DNA of 64,000 nucleotides from Ricinus communis (lineage: Eukaryota; Streptophyta; Magnoliopsida; Malpighiales; Euphorbiaceae). The stretch lies in assembly GCF_019578655.1 (NCBI RefSeq), contig NC_063263.1:26287001-26351000 (forward strand), given 5' to 3'. The notes beneath the pieces were generated by a model, which was given only the letters and a program-made list of their open reading frames with translations, did not search any database and was not told where the DNA came from. This document shows, in pieces, positions 11,856 to 23,168 of this stretch. Each line of letters begins with the position of its first letter. Positions within the stretch are counted from its first letter, which is position 1. The position numbers were made by a program, and so were the translations under genes.

Positions 11856-14285
11856 ATGGCAAGAACTTCCTCAAGATTTGCTGGACATACTTTAATCGCA
11901 TTGAATTGGGAGTTTTCTCTTCCAATTTCTCGTCAAAATGATCTTGGACTTGTAAAGGGAGAGAAAATCCCCCTTTTGAAAAAATTAAACACCTACCAGC
12001 CATTTTCGGCTGTTAGAGAGGTATTTTCCAGGCCTAAACTTTATTTCTTATGACTTATGTACTAGATATACATGTTATTTGTCCGAAATATGCGAAAAAT
12101 TGCGAAACAATTTCAAAAACCCATATGCCTTAGCTTGTAGAGTCGATCGGCTATATGTAGTGCCAATCTGCTGTGCGCACACTCAATCGGCTCTACACAG
12201 GCCAAAAAAGGATTTTTAGGGTTTTTTTACAAAAAATGTCAATTAATAGACATATATTTACCTGCTCAGGTGTCTTCATGCATATATTATATTTAATACC
12301 TAAGTATTTGGCTTTTCAGGGTGACGTTATGTCGGTTGGTTCGCTAGAAACTTTTCTATGGAGCTCTTGAGTGGTTCGACAAGCTCTCCAGCTCTGTCCA
12401 AGCTAGAAGCGTAGATACCGACTTCCATCGGTTTGTAACTACACTCCTATTAGTCATCGGGAGGGCCAACCACACCTTTGTCTATTCCTTGCTTGAGAGG
12501 TGGATGGATACTACTCACATCTTCCACACCTCGATCAGTGAGCTGACACTCTCCCTCTTTCCTTTGTTGCCGTCACATGCATTAATTTTTCCAGCACGCC
12601 CATGCCCTTTGATGATGTGCTCCACCGTCCAGGATTGCTTCATCACTGATTTATGTGCTCCACCGTCCAAGATCGCTTCATCACTAATTTACTCAGGTTC
12701 TTGCCAGCATTCAAGAACTTGCGCTGTATCACCTATCAGAGTATACTCCTTCAATACTGGGCTTTGTTCCTCGGAGTGCTCGGGAGGTCGATCAGATGGC
12801 TCGAACCTTTTTGGTGTACCTCTTTAGTATGACTTTGTTCAATGACTTGGGGAAATCACTAAACTTTCACTACTTAGCCCCATTGCGGGATTTGGATCAT
12901 GTCTACTCCTACAACTAGGGATTTGTGGCTCTCCTATACTTGTATCACCAAATGGACATTACAGTCCGAGGCAGTAAGAGGATCTGTAGTTTTTGGCACG
13001 CAATCCACGTAAGTTATGCTCTTGAATTCTCTTTTCTAGTTTTCTTTATTGGTATAGCGAATGCTGATTCTTGTTTTATAGGTTTGGGCTTTGGAGATTG
13101 ATCTTTTATGGGCTCACAACCCATCTACACTTTGTGGGTTTCCCCTCGCGTGAGTCACTAGGGCTTGAGCAGGAGCGTGCCATTGGAGTGGGCTCAGGTT
13201 CACGTGACTGCATGTAGATCAACACCTTGACCTAGGACAAAGTAGACATAATTTATTAGTCATATTAATGCTTTATTTATATAGTTACTTACCTTTTTAG
13301 TTTGCAGATTCGAGGTGATTGGCTAAGGGCATGCTGCCAATGGGACCCTTACATACTATCTATGGCTGATCTTGAGCCGAGGAGTATCCTACTAACATGA
13401 CCTGCCTGTCGGGTGTGGTACTAGGAGAGAAGATCTATGGGTAGGAGTGAGGCCCCAACGGCATTGAGTTCCTTTATCTCATCCTCTTTCTATGTTTTAG
13501 ATGACGGACCTTATTAGGGAGGAGCTAGCCTGAGTGTTTAGCGGGGTACAACGAGCCGAGGATCTTACAATCCCATCTTGGCGAACACATTAGACTTCCT
13601 TCATCCTTCAATTACTGGAGATTGTGCCCTTAGGTGACCCATTTCTCCACCAGGCATGAGTCGACCGAAGGGCGATCCACTAGACATTTCAAGCATTCCA
13701 TATCATGGGTTCCTCCACTAGTGCTACCTTTAAGGCATATCCTACAGCCACATCTGATGCGATTCCGGGGAGCATCTCATTCCATTCAGATCCATTAGTC
13801 TCATACTAGAGCTCTCACTTGTGTTGGAGCATTGCCTACCTCCAAAATTCACTCTGAATACTTGCACACATATAAGTTACTTTTCTCTTTTGTGTTTTCA
13901 CATCTCCTTTTCCTTAGAATTTTATGACATAACATGTAAATAATCGTACAATTTCTGAGAGATCAGTTCTAGTACGTCCATCGATTGGTCGATGCCGCGA
14001 GGAGGTAATTCTTTGTCCTTGGCAAGGAATGGCGAGTAAGAAAATGATTTATGCAATGTAAAATGTATGCATGTATGAAATGCACTAACTAATCTCCCTT
14101 TGAATTTTCATCAAAGGAACCATGAGGGCTTGCAAGGGCAAGTGGACGAGTGGCAGCGTTAAATCGACGCTCAGCGACATCGAATCGACACACTAACACT
14201 TCAGCTATCAGCCTTATGGATCCAGGGAATGGACACCGACTCGAACAATGGGATGGAGGATTCGAGAAAGAACCCCAGCTTTTGA
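11856..14285 (+). pseudogene. Plant mobile domain (PMD, aminotransferase-like) gene, spliced, antisense to gag-pol
   Basis: The plus strand carries a multi-exon ORF. Exon 1 is 11856-12020 (MARTSSRFAGH...), with donor gtatttt and acceptor ttttcag giving exon 2 from 12320. The PMD hallmarks follow in order: LLERWMDTTHIFHTSISELT (about 12485-12545), ARTFLVYLFSMTLFNDLGK (from 12799), LAPLRDLDHV, then GFVALLYLYHQMD. A clean 73-bp intron (13009-13081, GTAAGT..TATAG) leads to VWALEIDLLWAH. Another acceptor at about 13306 leads to RGDWLRACCQWDPY. The last part (14120-14285) encodes a coiled-coil tail (GQVDEWQR.IDAQRHRIDTL). PMD proteins are plant factors repeatedly found in transposons. Breaks: a frameshift after exon 2 starts, and TAG where Trp is expected in the YxWG motif and twice near 13210-13235. 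It is probably inactive. Its position downstream of pol on the other strand matches Retand-type antisense ORFs. Confidence 0.75.
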
Positions 14286-14555
14286 TCTTGCTTGTACTTT
14301 CCTTCTTTTATCATTGCTTGAAGAACTTATTGACTTTTAAAACTCTTATAGACTTTTGACTTTTTAAAGTTATGATTTTGGTTATTTCCTTTTATTATAT
14401 GCACCAAAAACCAAATAGGCATTAGAAAAATTTCGAAACTGGCCAAAAATTACACTAGGAGGCCATGCAACTGATCAATTATATGCTATGCCGATTTGGT
14501 TGTGCACAATATCGATCGGCTCTGCGGTTGTGTAGTCCGAATCATACACTGATTT

Positions 14556-14572
14556 AAGGCCTATATATATCC
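14556..14572 (+). promoter_or_regulatory. TATA-like box of the DUF7745-like antisense gene
   Basis: The sequence gcctatatatatccat sits about 160 bases before the ATG at 14727 and is preceded by the GATCGGCTCT motif. A similar cctatatccat precedes the PMD gene at about 11752. Function is inferred from position only. Confidence 0.4.
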
Positions 14573-14726
14573 ATGAAACCCCTCACTTCCTCACATGTGA
14601 TTTCGCACTTCAAAAGGCCAAAAATATGTTTTAAAAGAGCGCCAACAGCTTGCAAACTCTCCTTAAAACCCTAATAGGTGGTGATTAGATTAAACTAGGG
14701 AAATTCCATCTTTCATCTTTCAAGGC

Positions 14727-16006
14727 ATGCAACACACCAAACTTGATTATGGGTTTCTCCATTATGTTGTCAACTTTTGGTGCCCAACGGACCATGTCTT
14801 TAGATTTGATGGACAAGAGCTGTACCCCATAACTGAAGAATTCTTTGCTATTCTTGGCATTCCCATGGATTCTACGCGTCCTATTGCTCTGCCAAAACTC
14901 AATGAGCCTTTTCCTAGAAAACTGGTAGAATTGTTCGACATGCCTCCAGTTGAGGTACTTTTCCATTCTATTGGTGAGTATATTACCCTTACTTCTTTGA
15001 TTTTTTACTATGAGAAGAAGAAAAATGGTATGCCTTCTTGGATTCGGATACTAGGCTTTTTACCTTTATGCCTAATTTTTGCTGATTTCTTCTCAAGGAG
15101 AGGGAGATATCAGAATTGCTGACATTATTGACCAGGTGAAGCATGAAGCATACCCAATTTTAGTCATCTTGCCTGAAACCATCATTGGGTTAGACATGTA
15201 CAAAACCCATCAATGGTTTGGTGGCAGTCTCGTTCTTTTATAGGTATACAACCAAAACTCTTTTTTCTTTTATTATTTTCATTTTTTGCTTTAATTTTCC
15301 CTTAAGCTGCTCTTTTGGATTTTCAACTTAGTAGGCTTTTGCCTTAACTTTTGTCTAAGCCGCTCTTTCGGCTTTTCAACTTAATATACTTTATCTTTAT
15401 CTAAGCCACCCTTTTCGAATTTTCAACTCAGTTTCTTTTTCTCTTTTCTTCTATCTCTTTTTGCAGAGTTGACTGTAAGAGAAGATTCAAATACTGACCA
15501 TCCCAAGAAATATCGACAAGTATGAGCCAAAGCATGTGCAGACTCGATTTTTTATTACCTTATAGGGTGGCGATGGTTGGATTTTCTAGATGAAAGGCAT
15601 TCCAGACACATTCATTCATTGAACTTGCCCTCGGTGGAGAATCAAGCATGTCACATTCATGATATACAGTGATTACATACCCTTACTTGGACTATAGGCA
15701 TATACCTTTTACACACCTTCGAGACTTTGCCACCGGTATGGATAGAAGCATCGAATCTTGGACTTTCCACCTAAATTCAAAGGCTTCCCACTAAGATAAG
15801 ACTTCCTGGATAAAGTCGAGAGACTGTGGCCCTGCCGAGACATAGAGCGAAACCTTGACTTCGAGGGCGATCTGACCATGGACGACAACTTTTTATGCTT
15901 TGGTTTAGCTCTAGATTTTCACTTCTCCCAACTTTGCCCGATTCAAGAGGACTCGAAACTAGCTACTTTGTCTAGGGTTGCAGATTTAAAAAGGAGAAGA
16001 AGATAG
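14727..16006 (+). pseudogene. DUF7745-like gene, three exons, antisense to gag-pol
   Basis: Exon 1 (14727-14973) encodes FLHYVVNFWCPTDHVFRFDG followed by ELYPITEEFFAILGIP, the pattern of the plant DUF7745 domain found in retroelement-linked proteins. Donor GTGAGT and acceptor ctcaag give an in-frame join to exon 2 (15098-15243: GDIRIADIIDQVKHEAYPIL, then PETIIGLDM and FGGSLVLL). Exon 3 starts at 15467 after ttttttgcag and holds KIQILTIPRNIDKYEPKH, WRIKHVTFMIYSDYIPLLGL and TPSRLCHRYG. It ends in a basic KRRRR tail. Stops include TAG at the exon 2 end and TGA/TAA at the exon 3 start, where the family has WLL-like text. The gene faces the 3' end of pol tail to tail. Its role in the element is unknown. 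Confidence 0.7.
15300..15440. repeat. Intronic tandem repeat, unit about 60 bp
   Basis: Three diverged copies of a unit built on 'taagccgctctttcggct' plus 'tttcaacttagta' lie inside intron 2 of the DUF7745-like gene. Two weaker related copies (cagccagtctttt..., ccagcctttttaggtttt) occur at about 16190-16275, beyond the gene's end. Confidence 0.65.
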
Positions 16007-16311
16007 AAAATATGCTTCTTTTAGATCTCATTTATTTTGCTTAAATTTTTTGACTTTGTTTTTCTTTTAGCTAGTGTGTATAATGGTAAACAGACATATA
16101 TCTGTTTGATAATAATTCTAAAAAATTTATTCATTTAGTAAAAGCCTAGATTGGTACATTTTGATTTCTCCCGATATAACTCCTATTATCAGCCAGTCTT
16201 TTCAAAATTTTTAGCTGATTATTTTTTCTATTTTTGCCCTAACTTTTGCCTAACCAGCCTTTTTAGGTTTTCTGATTAGTAGATTATTTTCTCTATTATT
16301 TATTTTTGTTT
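16007..16311. other. Spacer between convergent DUF7745-like gene and integrase
   Basis: T-rich on the plus strand with diverged copies of the intronic repeat. No coding content was seen on either strand. It separates the 3' ends of two convergent coding regions. Confidence 0.5.
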
Positions 16312-17690
16312 TTTATCCATAGTATTTCTTAAGGCGATCTAAGTTTTTTTGTTCAGTAAACTCATCCCTCTCCAGGTTTGAGATTTTAGCAGCACCTTTG
16401 GGCAGGATCTTCTTTACCAAGTACGGGCCTTCCCAGTTTGGCCTGAACTTCCCTCTCAGGTCGAATGCAATAGCCCGTTATGCTTCAATACTAGATCACC
16501 AACTCTAATCTTTTTCGGCTTTACTTTTTTTATTAAATGCCCTATCAATCTTTTTCTGATACAACTACATGTGGTATAAGGCTTTCATCATTTTCTCATC
16601 AATCAAAGCCAGTTGTTGGTATCTTTGCTCGACCCACTAATACTCCAGTATTTCAACTTCTAATACAACTCCTAAAGACTTCAACTCTAACTCAACTAGC
16701 ACAACTGCTTTAGTCCCGTAAACCATAGAGTATGGTGTTTACCCAGTCGATGTTCACTCGATTGTATGATATCCCTAAAGTGCAAATGGCAGCCGAAATG
16801 ACCAGTCCTTGTGATTCACGCCATCTTCAAAAGTATTCTCTTCAGGTTCTTGTTAACTACCTCTACTGCTCCATTTGCTTGAGGTTTATATGGAGAAGAC
16901 CTGTGATGGTCAATCTTGTATTTTGGTAGTAGGTCCACTATCTCACCTATGAACTGTACCCCATTATCTGTCACGACATGATGTGGGACCTCGTATTTAC
17001 AGATCAGTTTCCTTTCTATAATCTAGCCATTTGCCTTACCCCTACGGTGGTGAATGACTCGGCTTCAACCCACTTCGAGAAGTAGTCAATTGCTATAACT
17101 ATGAGCCTATGACCATTTAAGGAAGGTTTTATTTCTCCAATGAGCCTATCCCCCAAGCTGCAAAAGGCCAAGGAGACATTAAGTTGTGTAGCTCGGTCGG
17201 AGGCACATGACTCAGGTCACTATACAGCTGCCATTCACAACATTTTCTTACAGTGCTATACAATCATTTTCCATTGTTAACCAATAATAAACTTGTCGCA
17301 TGATCTTCCTGGTTAACATATGCCATTCATATGTGGCATGCATACTCCTTTGTGCATCTCTTCCATCACTACTTGAGCTTCTATTTTAGTCACACATCAG
17401 AGCTATACACTTGACACTATTCTTTAATATAAGACTCCTTCATGGCTGATGTAATTCCTAGCTTGAATCTATAGCGCGTATCTTTTCTTAGCAGTCGCTT
17501 TTATGGATATTCCTATTTTCTATGAATCTCTACAGATCATAGAACCATGGCTTCCCTTCCAGTCTTGTCTGAATTTGCTTTATTCGAATCCCTTGATAAC
17601 AAGGTGCACCCGATTTCACAATCACCAAACGCTTCATTGAAAGTTGTGAAGGACTGACCCACATAGATGATAGGGTAGCCAACACATCCG
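16312..17690 (-). pseudogene. Integrase of the Tat element (degenerate)
   Basis: Minus-strand fragments in several frames match a Ty3/gypsy integrase. They include HHVVTDNGVQFIGEIVDLL (about 17000-16940, core Asp region), then SSPYKPQANGAVEVVNKNLK (about 16890-16830), and a C-terminal part with KFRPNWEGPYLVKKILPKGA (about 16450-16395) ending LDRLKKYYG at a stop near 16312. Integrase joins the cDNA ends to host DNA. At least ten stops and several frame changes lie between these blocks, so it cannot be made as one protein. No chromodomain follows, as expected for Tat and unlike G and H. Confidence 0.8.
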
Positions 17691-17706
17691 CCATCTGATT
17701 CTCATC

Positions 17707-17976
17707 TCAAGGCAAGTGTATAAAGGAACACTTAGAGAAATTGCACACTGAGGTCCTGAGATAGTTAACATACGGCTTCAACCTCTTTTCTTTCACTTCC
17801 CATTCCCCGAGAGCTTGTTTGATTACCAGCATGGAGTCCCCATAGACCATCAAGTGCTTGGCTCCTGCTACCGCAACCGTTTCTAATCCAAATAAACATG
17901 CTTCATACTCTACCATGTTATCGGTCACTTTAAAGTCCAATCTCTTGGCCATTGGCAACATCTCTCCCTTTGGCAT
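17707..17976 (-). pseudogene. Archaeal-type second RNase H (aRNH) of the Tat element
   Basis: The 89-residue frame contains DFKVTDNMVEYEACLFGLE and AGAKHLMVYGDSMLVIKQ followed by GEWEVKEKRL. The acidic residues of EYEA and YGDS are the expected catalytic positions. A second RNase H of this kind after the normal gypsy RNase H is diagnostic of the Tat lineage (Ogre, Retand and relatives). The frame is open here, but flanking pol segments are broken, so it is a remnant. It is the strongest single reason for the lineage call. Confidence 0.85.
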
Positions 17977-18314
17977 GATTAAAGCTACTCATAAGCCTAC
18001 ACCTTTTGAGTTTATAGCTCCATCAAGGTACATCTTCCACTTTTGGATCTCGATTCCTTCATATTCTCATTAGAAAACTCCAAATCCCAAGGGTCGTCTC
18101 CTTTAATTGCATTTTGAACTAAGAACTCATCTACAAGTCCACCCTTGACCACCTTCTTGTTGATGTACTCAATGTTAAACTCTATTAAGATTACTAACCA
18201 TCTAGCTAGTTTGCCTGTAAGAGATGGAGCTTTAAACAGGTACTTTAGAGGATATGTTTTTGAAATGGCCTACACTTTATAAGACTGAAAGTAGTGCCTC
18301 AACTTCCTTATAGC

Positions 18315-18769
18315 CTATATCATGGCTAGGCACGTCTTTTCCACAAGGTTATACTTTGACTCATAAGGCAACAGTTTCTTACTGAGGTAATAGACCGCAT
18401 GCTCCACATCATCGGGTTCGCAATGTGCTACCATTGCCCCTATAGCTTCCTCTTCCAAGGCTAAGTATAGGATCAATGACTTGCCATCCTTTGGCAGCTT
18501 TAATACTGGTGACTTCATCAAAACTCTTTGACTCTATTGAAGGCCTTCTGACACTGTTCATCCCACACAGCAGGCTGATGCTTCCTCAAAAGCTTAAAGA
18601 TAGGATCATAAATAATTGTGAGTTTAGAAATAAACCCGCCGATGTATTGTAAGTGTCCTAGAAAACGTCTAACTTCTTTCTCCATCTTCGGTGTTGGCAT
18701 CTCTTGGATAGCCTTGACCTTGTCCAAATCGATCTCTATGCTTCGCTGACTCACTATGTGCCCCAACAA
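18315..18769 (-). pseudogene. RT connection and first RNase H of the Tat element
   Basis: The frame 18769-18518 encodes LGHIVSQRSIEIDLDKVKAI and FLGHLQYIGGFISKLT, the part after the RT palm in gypsy elements. A stop splits it from 18521-18315, which encodes LYLALEEEAIGAMVAHCE and YYLSKKLLPYESKYNLVEK, the Ty3-type RNase H fold. The first catalytic Asp of the TDAS-type motif is replaced in LYLALE, which is usual for Tat elements with a second RNase H. Confidence 0.8.
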
Positions 18770-18774
18770 CCTCC

Positions 18775-19640
18775 CTAAAATATACTTTTCTTTGGGTTGA
18801 GTCTCAGGTTATACCTTTCTAGTCGACCTAAGAACTTATTAAGATCCTGGAAGTGCCCTTCCCTTTTTTTAAACTTTATCATCATGTCATCCACATAGAC
18901 ATTCACCTCCTTCTGCATCATGTCATGAAATAAGATAGTGGTCTCTCTTTGATAAGTTGCCTCCATGTTCTATAGTCCAAAAGGCATAACTTTGTAGCAG
19001 TACGTCCCTCACTCGGTGATAGATGTTGTTTTTAGCTTATCCACCACTGCTATCATGACCTGATCATACTTAGAGAACCCATCCGTAAAAGAGTACATCG
19101 CATTCGAGGTGACACTGTCAACTATTACATCTATTTGAGGAAGAGGGAAGTCATCATTAGAGCATGCCTTATTCAAGTCCTGGCAATCCGCACACATTCA
19201 GACCTTACTATCCTTCTTCGAAACTAGAATAATGTTTGTCAACCACTCGAGGTAGTCAACCATGTCAAGGAAATTGGCCCTAACCTATTTAGCAACCTCT
19301 TCTCGTATTTTCTCTACTCATTCTGGCCTTAGCCTCCTCATCTTATGTTTGACCAGCTTGATGTGCAAATGAGTCGAGATATGGTGCTCTGCTATTTTTC
19401 TTTTAGACTTGGCATACCGTCATAGGACCAAGCAAATACCAAATTTTTTAATATTATTCTCTCGAATTCTTTCCTCTTTTTAGAAGTTATATCATGAGCT
19501 ATCAGAATGTTCCATGGATTTGTATTTGTGTCTAAATTAAATGAATCAATTTGTATGAAATTGATGTCAAACATGCACATGTCATGATTATCAAAATGCA
19601 TACTACCATCAGGAAAAATATAACACAAGTAAGCAAAATC
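18775..19640 (-). pseudogene. Reverse transcriptase core of the Tat element
   Basis: Minus-strand pieces: KNLVFAWSYDGMPSL near 19415 (conserved linker before RT), ADCQDLNKACSNDDFPLPQI (19197 onwards), SFTDGFSKYDQVMIA, a broken KVMPFGL, and NVYVDDMMIKFKKREGHFQD (about 18900), which holds the YVDD active site. RT copies the RNA genome into DNA. Stops occur before and after the catalytic block, and the frame changes at 19009 and 18966. The active-site Asp pair is retained but the gene is split into several frames. Confidence 0.85.
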
Positions 19641-20148
19641 GTCCATATCATTGATCTTGGAAAGGAAAGGAACATCCTCCTCATAAATGTCAAATGTTAT
19701 TAAATCATTATAAAAAAAAATTCAAAATGTTATTTTCTATAAGAGCAGCTAGTTCCTCTTGACTTATTTTCTGGGCGGTGAACGTCATAGGACCAAGCAA
19801 ATACCAAATTTTTTAATATTATTCTCTCGAATTCTCTCCTCTTTTTAGAAGTTATATCATGAGCTATCAGAATGTTCCATGGATTTGTATTTGTCTCTAA
19901 ATTAAATGAATCAATTTGTATGAAATTGATGTCAAACATGCACATGTCATGATTATCAAAATGCATACTACCATCAGGAAAAATATAACACAAGTAAGCA
20001 AAATCGTCCATATCATTGATCTTGGAAAGGAAAGGAACATCCTCCTCATAAATGTCAAATGTTATTAAATCATTATAAAAAAAAATTCAAAATGTTATTT
20101 TCTATAAGAGCAGCTAGTTCCTTTTGACTTATTTTCTGGGCGGTGAAT
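19419..20148. repeat. 365-bp tandem duplication inside pol
   Basis: The 365-base segment 19419-19783 is repeated at 19784-20148 with only a few substitutions (every landmark shifts by exactly 365). It includes the coding text FAYLCYIFPDGSMHFDNHDM twice. As 365 is not a multiple of three, the duplication itself breaks the pol frame between protease and RT. The low divergence means that it arose late, or has been homogenised. Confidence 0.92.
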
Positions 20149-20149
20149 T

Positions 20150-20990
20150 CTTCTAGATTCAATTCTTCCATCTTGGTGGTGACTTTCTCTCGGACTTTCT
20201 TGATACTCAGCTCAACCATCCTATCGATAATCAATTTCTTGAAATTCTTAAAATCTAGTACCTCAGTCCCGGCTACATTAACAGGTTCGGGCTCCCCAAA
20301 GTAAGGCTTGTACTCTTGGACGAACATGATTTTTAGAGTCATATCCTTTAGTTTGCCCTCGTCTTCCTCTTCGGAATAACCCAATCCATGTCGAGTCTTT
20401 TGACCTTTGAAGTCTACTTTACTAATTCTTTTCTAGCCCTATTCCAAGCATGAAGTCCATTTTCTTGGACATGCTGACTACTTTAGGATTCATGTAGTCC
20501 TAATAGAGAAAAACAACTTGAAATCTAGTAGGGGAATCCAGCTTCTTGGATCGTTGAGACAAACTTACCACCTTCGGTATTGATGGTGATGATCTCGCCT
20601 TCATAAGAAAACTTTACCTTTTGACGTATAGTGGAAGGAAATCCTCTTAGGGCATGGAAGTATGGCCTTCCTAATAATAATGCAAAAGTTACCGAGATGT
20701 CTAGGATGATGAACTACACCAAGGATTTAATAGGACCTATCTTTACCAGTGCTGAAAATGTTCCTTCCACATCTCTTTTGTCTCATCATAGGCCCTTATA
20801 ACCATATTTGATGGTTTCAGGTCTTTTGTAGTCATCCCTAGCTTAGGGAGTATGCGAGAAGAACACACATTGATGGCTGGCCCATCATCCACCATCACAC
20901 ATAGGGTTCTCTTTCCTTTGACTTTTGTTGCTATGTAAAAGGCCTTATTGTGGTCTCTTCCCTAAAGTGGTAGTCTTCATTCAAGAAGGT
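20150..20990 (-). pseudogene. Aspartic protease and linker of the Tat element
   Basis: The minus strand at about 20930-20860 encodes LCVMVDDGPAINVCSSRI, matching the active-site region of Tat-lineage proteases (a V-I/M-V/I-D-D-G-S/P-A pattern). Downstream, 20384-20073 encodes an acidic linker (MGYSEEEDEGKLKD...) that leads into the duplicated segment. The protease processes the gag-pol polyprotein. Stops interrupt the frame many times between 20850 and 20400. Confidence 0.65.
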
Positions 20991-21399
20991 GATCATCCTA
21001 ATGGTCTTATTACTCACTGTTTTGATCATTTTCTTTAGGTTGGTTGCTGTGCTAATGCTTATACTAGGCAAGGCTTGAATTATAGCCTTTTTATGGTCTG
21101 ATTAGTGCATAAGCAGTTCCCAAACATCGGTTATTTTCTTTTCTTTCTTATATCACTCTAACAACACGACATCCTCGTCTTTAGGTGCTTGCTTGTCTTG
21201 CTTCAGCTCTTATATCCTGGCTTCCTTACCCTTACCTGCTGGCTCAGTTTCTTTATTAGAGTCGCTATCTACCCAAATGTCCTTGTCCTTAGCGTCTTGA
21301 ACTTCACACTTATCCCTAAAGCTATACTAGCTGTCGATAGCCATGACAAACTTCTTTTCCCCTTCTTTCCAAACCTCTAGAAGACATGGTTCACAAGCG

Positions 21400-23168
21400 G
21401 CTCGATCATCTTCTAATCCCCAATCAGTTGGCACAATATCCTTAATCCTAATTTCGATTGAAGGAGGCCTAGAATGTCAGACCTTAAAGTCAAATTTGCT
21501 CTAAGGCTGCCCTAACAGGTCTTCACACTTATACTGAGGAAGTTTCTCAACTTCTATTCTCATAGTCGATTAAGTCTTGGATCTTGTGCTTGAGACGGTT
21601 GCACTGGTCTATCACATGCCCAAAAGCTTAGTGATACTCACAATACTGACCATTTTCAGGCTTGGGACTATCCTTTGGTGACTGGGGCTTAAGCTTCCCA
21701 CTCCATTTTAAGATATAGAACACTATGGATAGTGATGCCCCCAGCTTGGTGAAGGTTCTTTGTGGCTATCTGGTTTGGATTTTGGCTCAGGTTGGCTTAT
21801 GCCAAAAGAGTTCATGGTCTCCTCTTCATTAAAATCAGGGTTGATCATGGACACTTGGTTCGGGGACGGTGTATTATTGTAGTTTGGTAAAGGGTTTTTT
21901 CTAGTGTTGGGTTGGTCAACGTCAATGAGTTTTTCGGCATCAATAAGGTCTTGAATTTCATGCTTTAGCCGGATATAGTGGGCAGTGTAGTGGCCATGTG
22001 CTTGGTGGAATTTAAAATAGGTGTTGAGTTTATATCCGGGTGCATTAGGGTTCAGTGGGTTTTTAAGGGTAGTATGTTAGAGCATAATGCCATTTTGTAC
22101 CAATCTTTTGAGGTTGTTTGAAGTTGGAGAACTTCTTTGGTTGCTGCACAACATTCACATCTAGGGTCATGCTCCCTATAGCTTGGTAATTCGCCCTTCC
22201 ACCAATTCTCACAATCTTTCTTTTGTTGGTCTCAATTTCCTCGACTTGTAGCCCATCATTGTACAAGTCCATGAAGGTTTTCGAGTTCATCATCTGTAAC
22301 CTTTCAACCCGTCTTGGAAGTTCGTTTTGGACCAGTATGCGAACTTGGTTCTTTTTAGAGGGCTTCTTCTTTATTTGTCCAGCCTTATCCCTCAATTTGG
22401 TCAAGAAATTATAGGACTCATTTGGCTTCTGCTTGGTGGACTCGAGATCCCTAATCGATACTTCCAAATGAGTGTTGTAATCATATTGTTTGATAAAAGA
22501 ATTACATAAATTGCACCATTAAGCTTTTGTGGATTTTTACAAACCATGGTACTAGTTGATAGTAGGTCCTTCAAGAGAAAGCACAAATAGCTTGACAATT
22601 TGGGTCCTACTCACCTGAGTAGTTCCCATGATCGTTACATATTGCTTCAGGTGAAATTTCATATCACTAATCCTGTTGAACTTGTTCATCTTGGGCATTT
22701 TGAACTTCGCAGGCAACTTGTCTTCTCCTATTAGAACCAATTCTTTGAAATCATAAGTAAGATCCAAACCTTTGATTTCTAGCATACCCTGCATTTTGTC
22801 AAACCTGATAATCAAGCCACTCACAGATTCATTAGTGGCAAGAGCAGCCCCCCTCTTAGCCTAGTCTAGCATAATCATTAAAGTCCCGAAAATTCTATGG
22901 CATTCTCCTTCTACCTTGGTCTTCAGCATTAGCATTGGTTGTAGTAGCAGTAGCAACTGTAGTGGTAATGGCAATCTCAGCAGCAACTACAGCTAGGTCA
23001 ACCAAAACAAGGGGATTAGCCGGCGCAATGGGAGTAGCAGGTAGGGCTTGGTTTGCAGCCATCCCAACTAAGAGTTGCTAGAGCTCTTCTCGGATCATAC
23101 CCCTCTAATCGTTAATGACTGCATTCTTGAGGATCTCAACGTCTTGTTTGTTCGCTCTCTCGTTGGCC
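21400..23168 (-). pseudogene. Gag of the Tat element (degenerate)
   Basis: A likely start (MANERANKQDVEILKN) is near 23168. The frame 22824-22552 contains LPAKFKMPKMNKFNRISDMK and HLKQYVTIMG, the capsid region of Tat gag. The frame 22467-22063 contains RDLESTKQKPNESYNFLTK and KTFMDLYNDGLQVEEIE. Further left, FKFHQAHGHYTAHYIRLKHE followed by IQDLIDAEKL resembles the zinc-finger-like end of Tat gag. Gag forms the virus-like particle. Stops at about 23110, 23080, 22880 and after 21780 break it. Confidence 0.75.

Noticed and set aside
14685..14966. 93-codon minus-strand ORF
   Set aside because: It is the shadow of exon 1 of the DUF7745-like gene, whose family blocks are on the plus strand.
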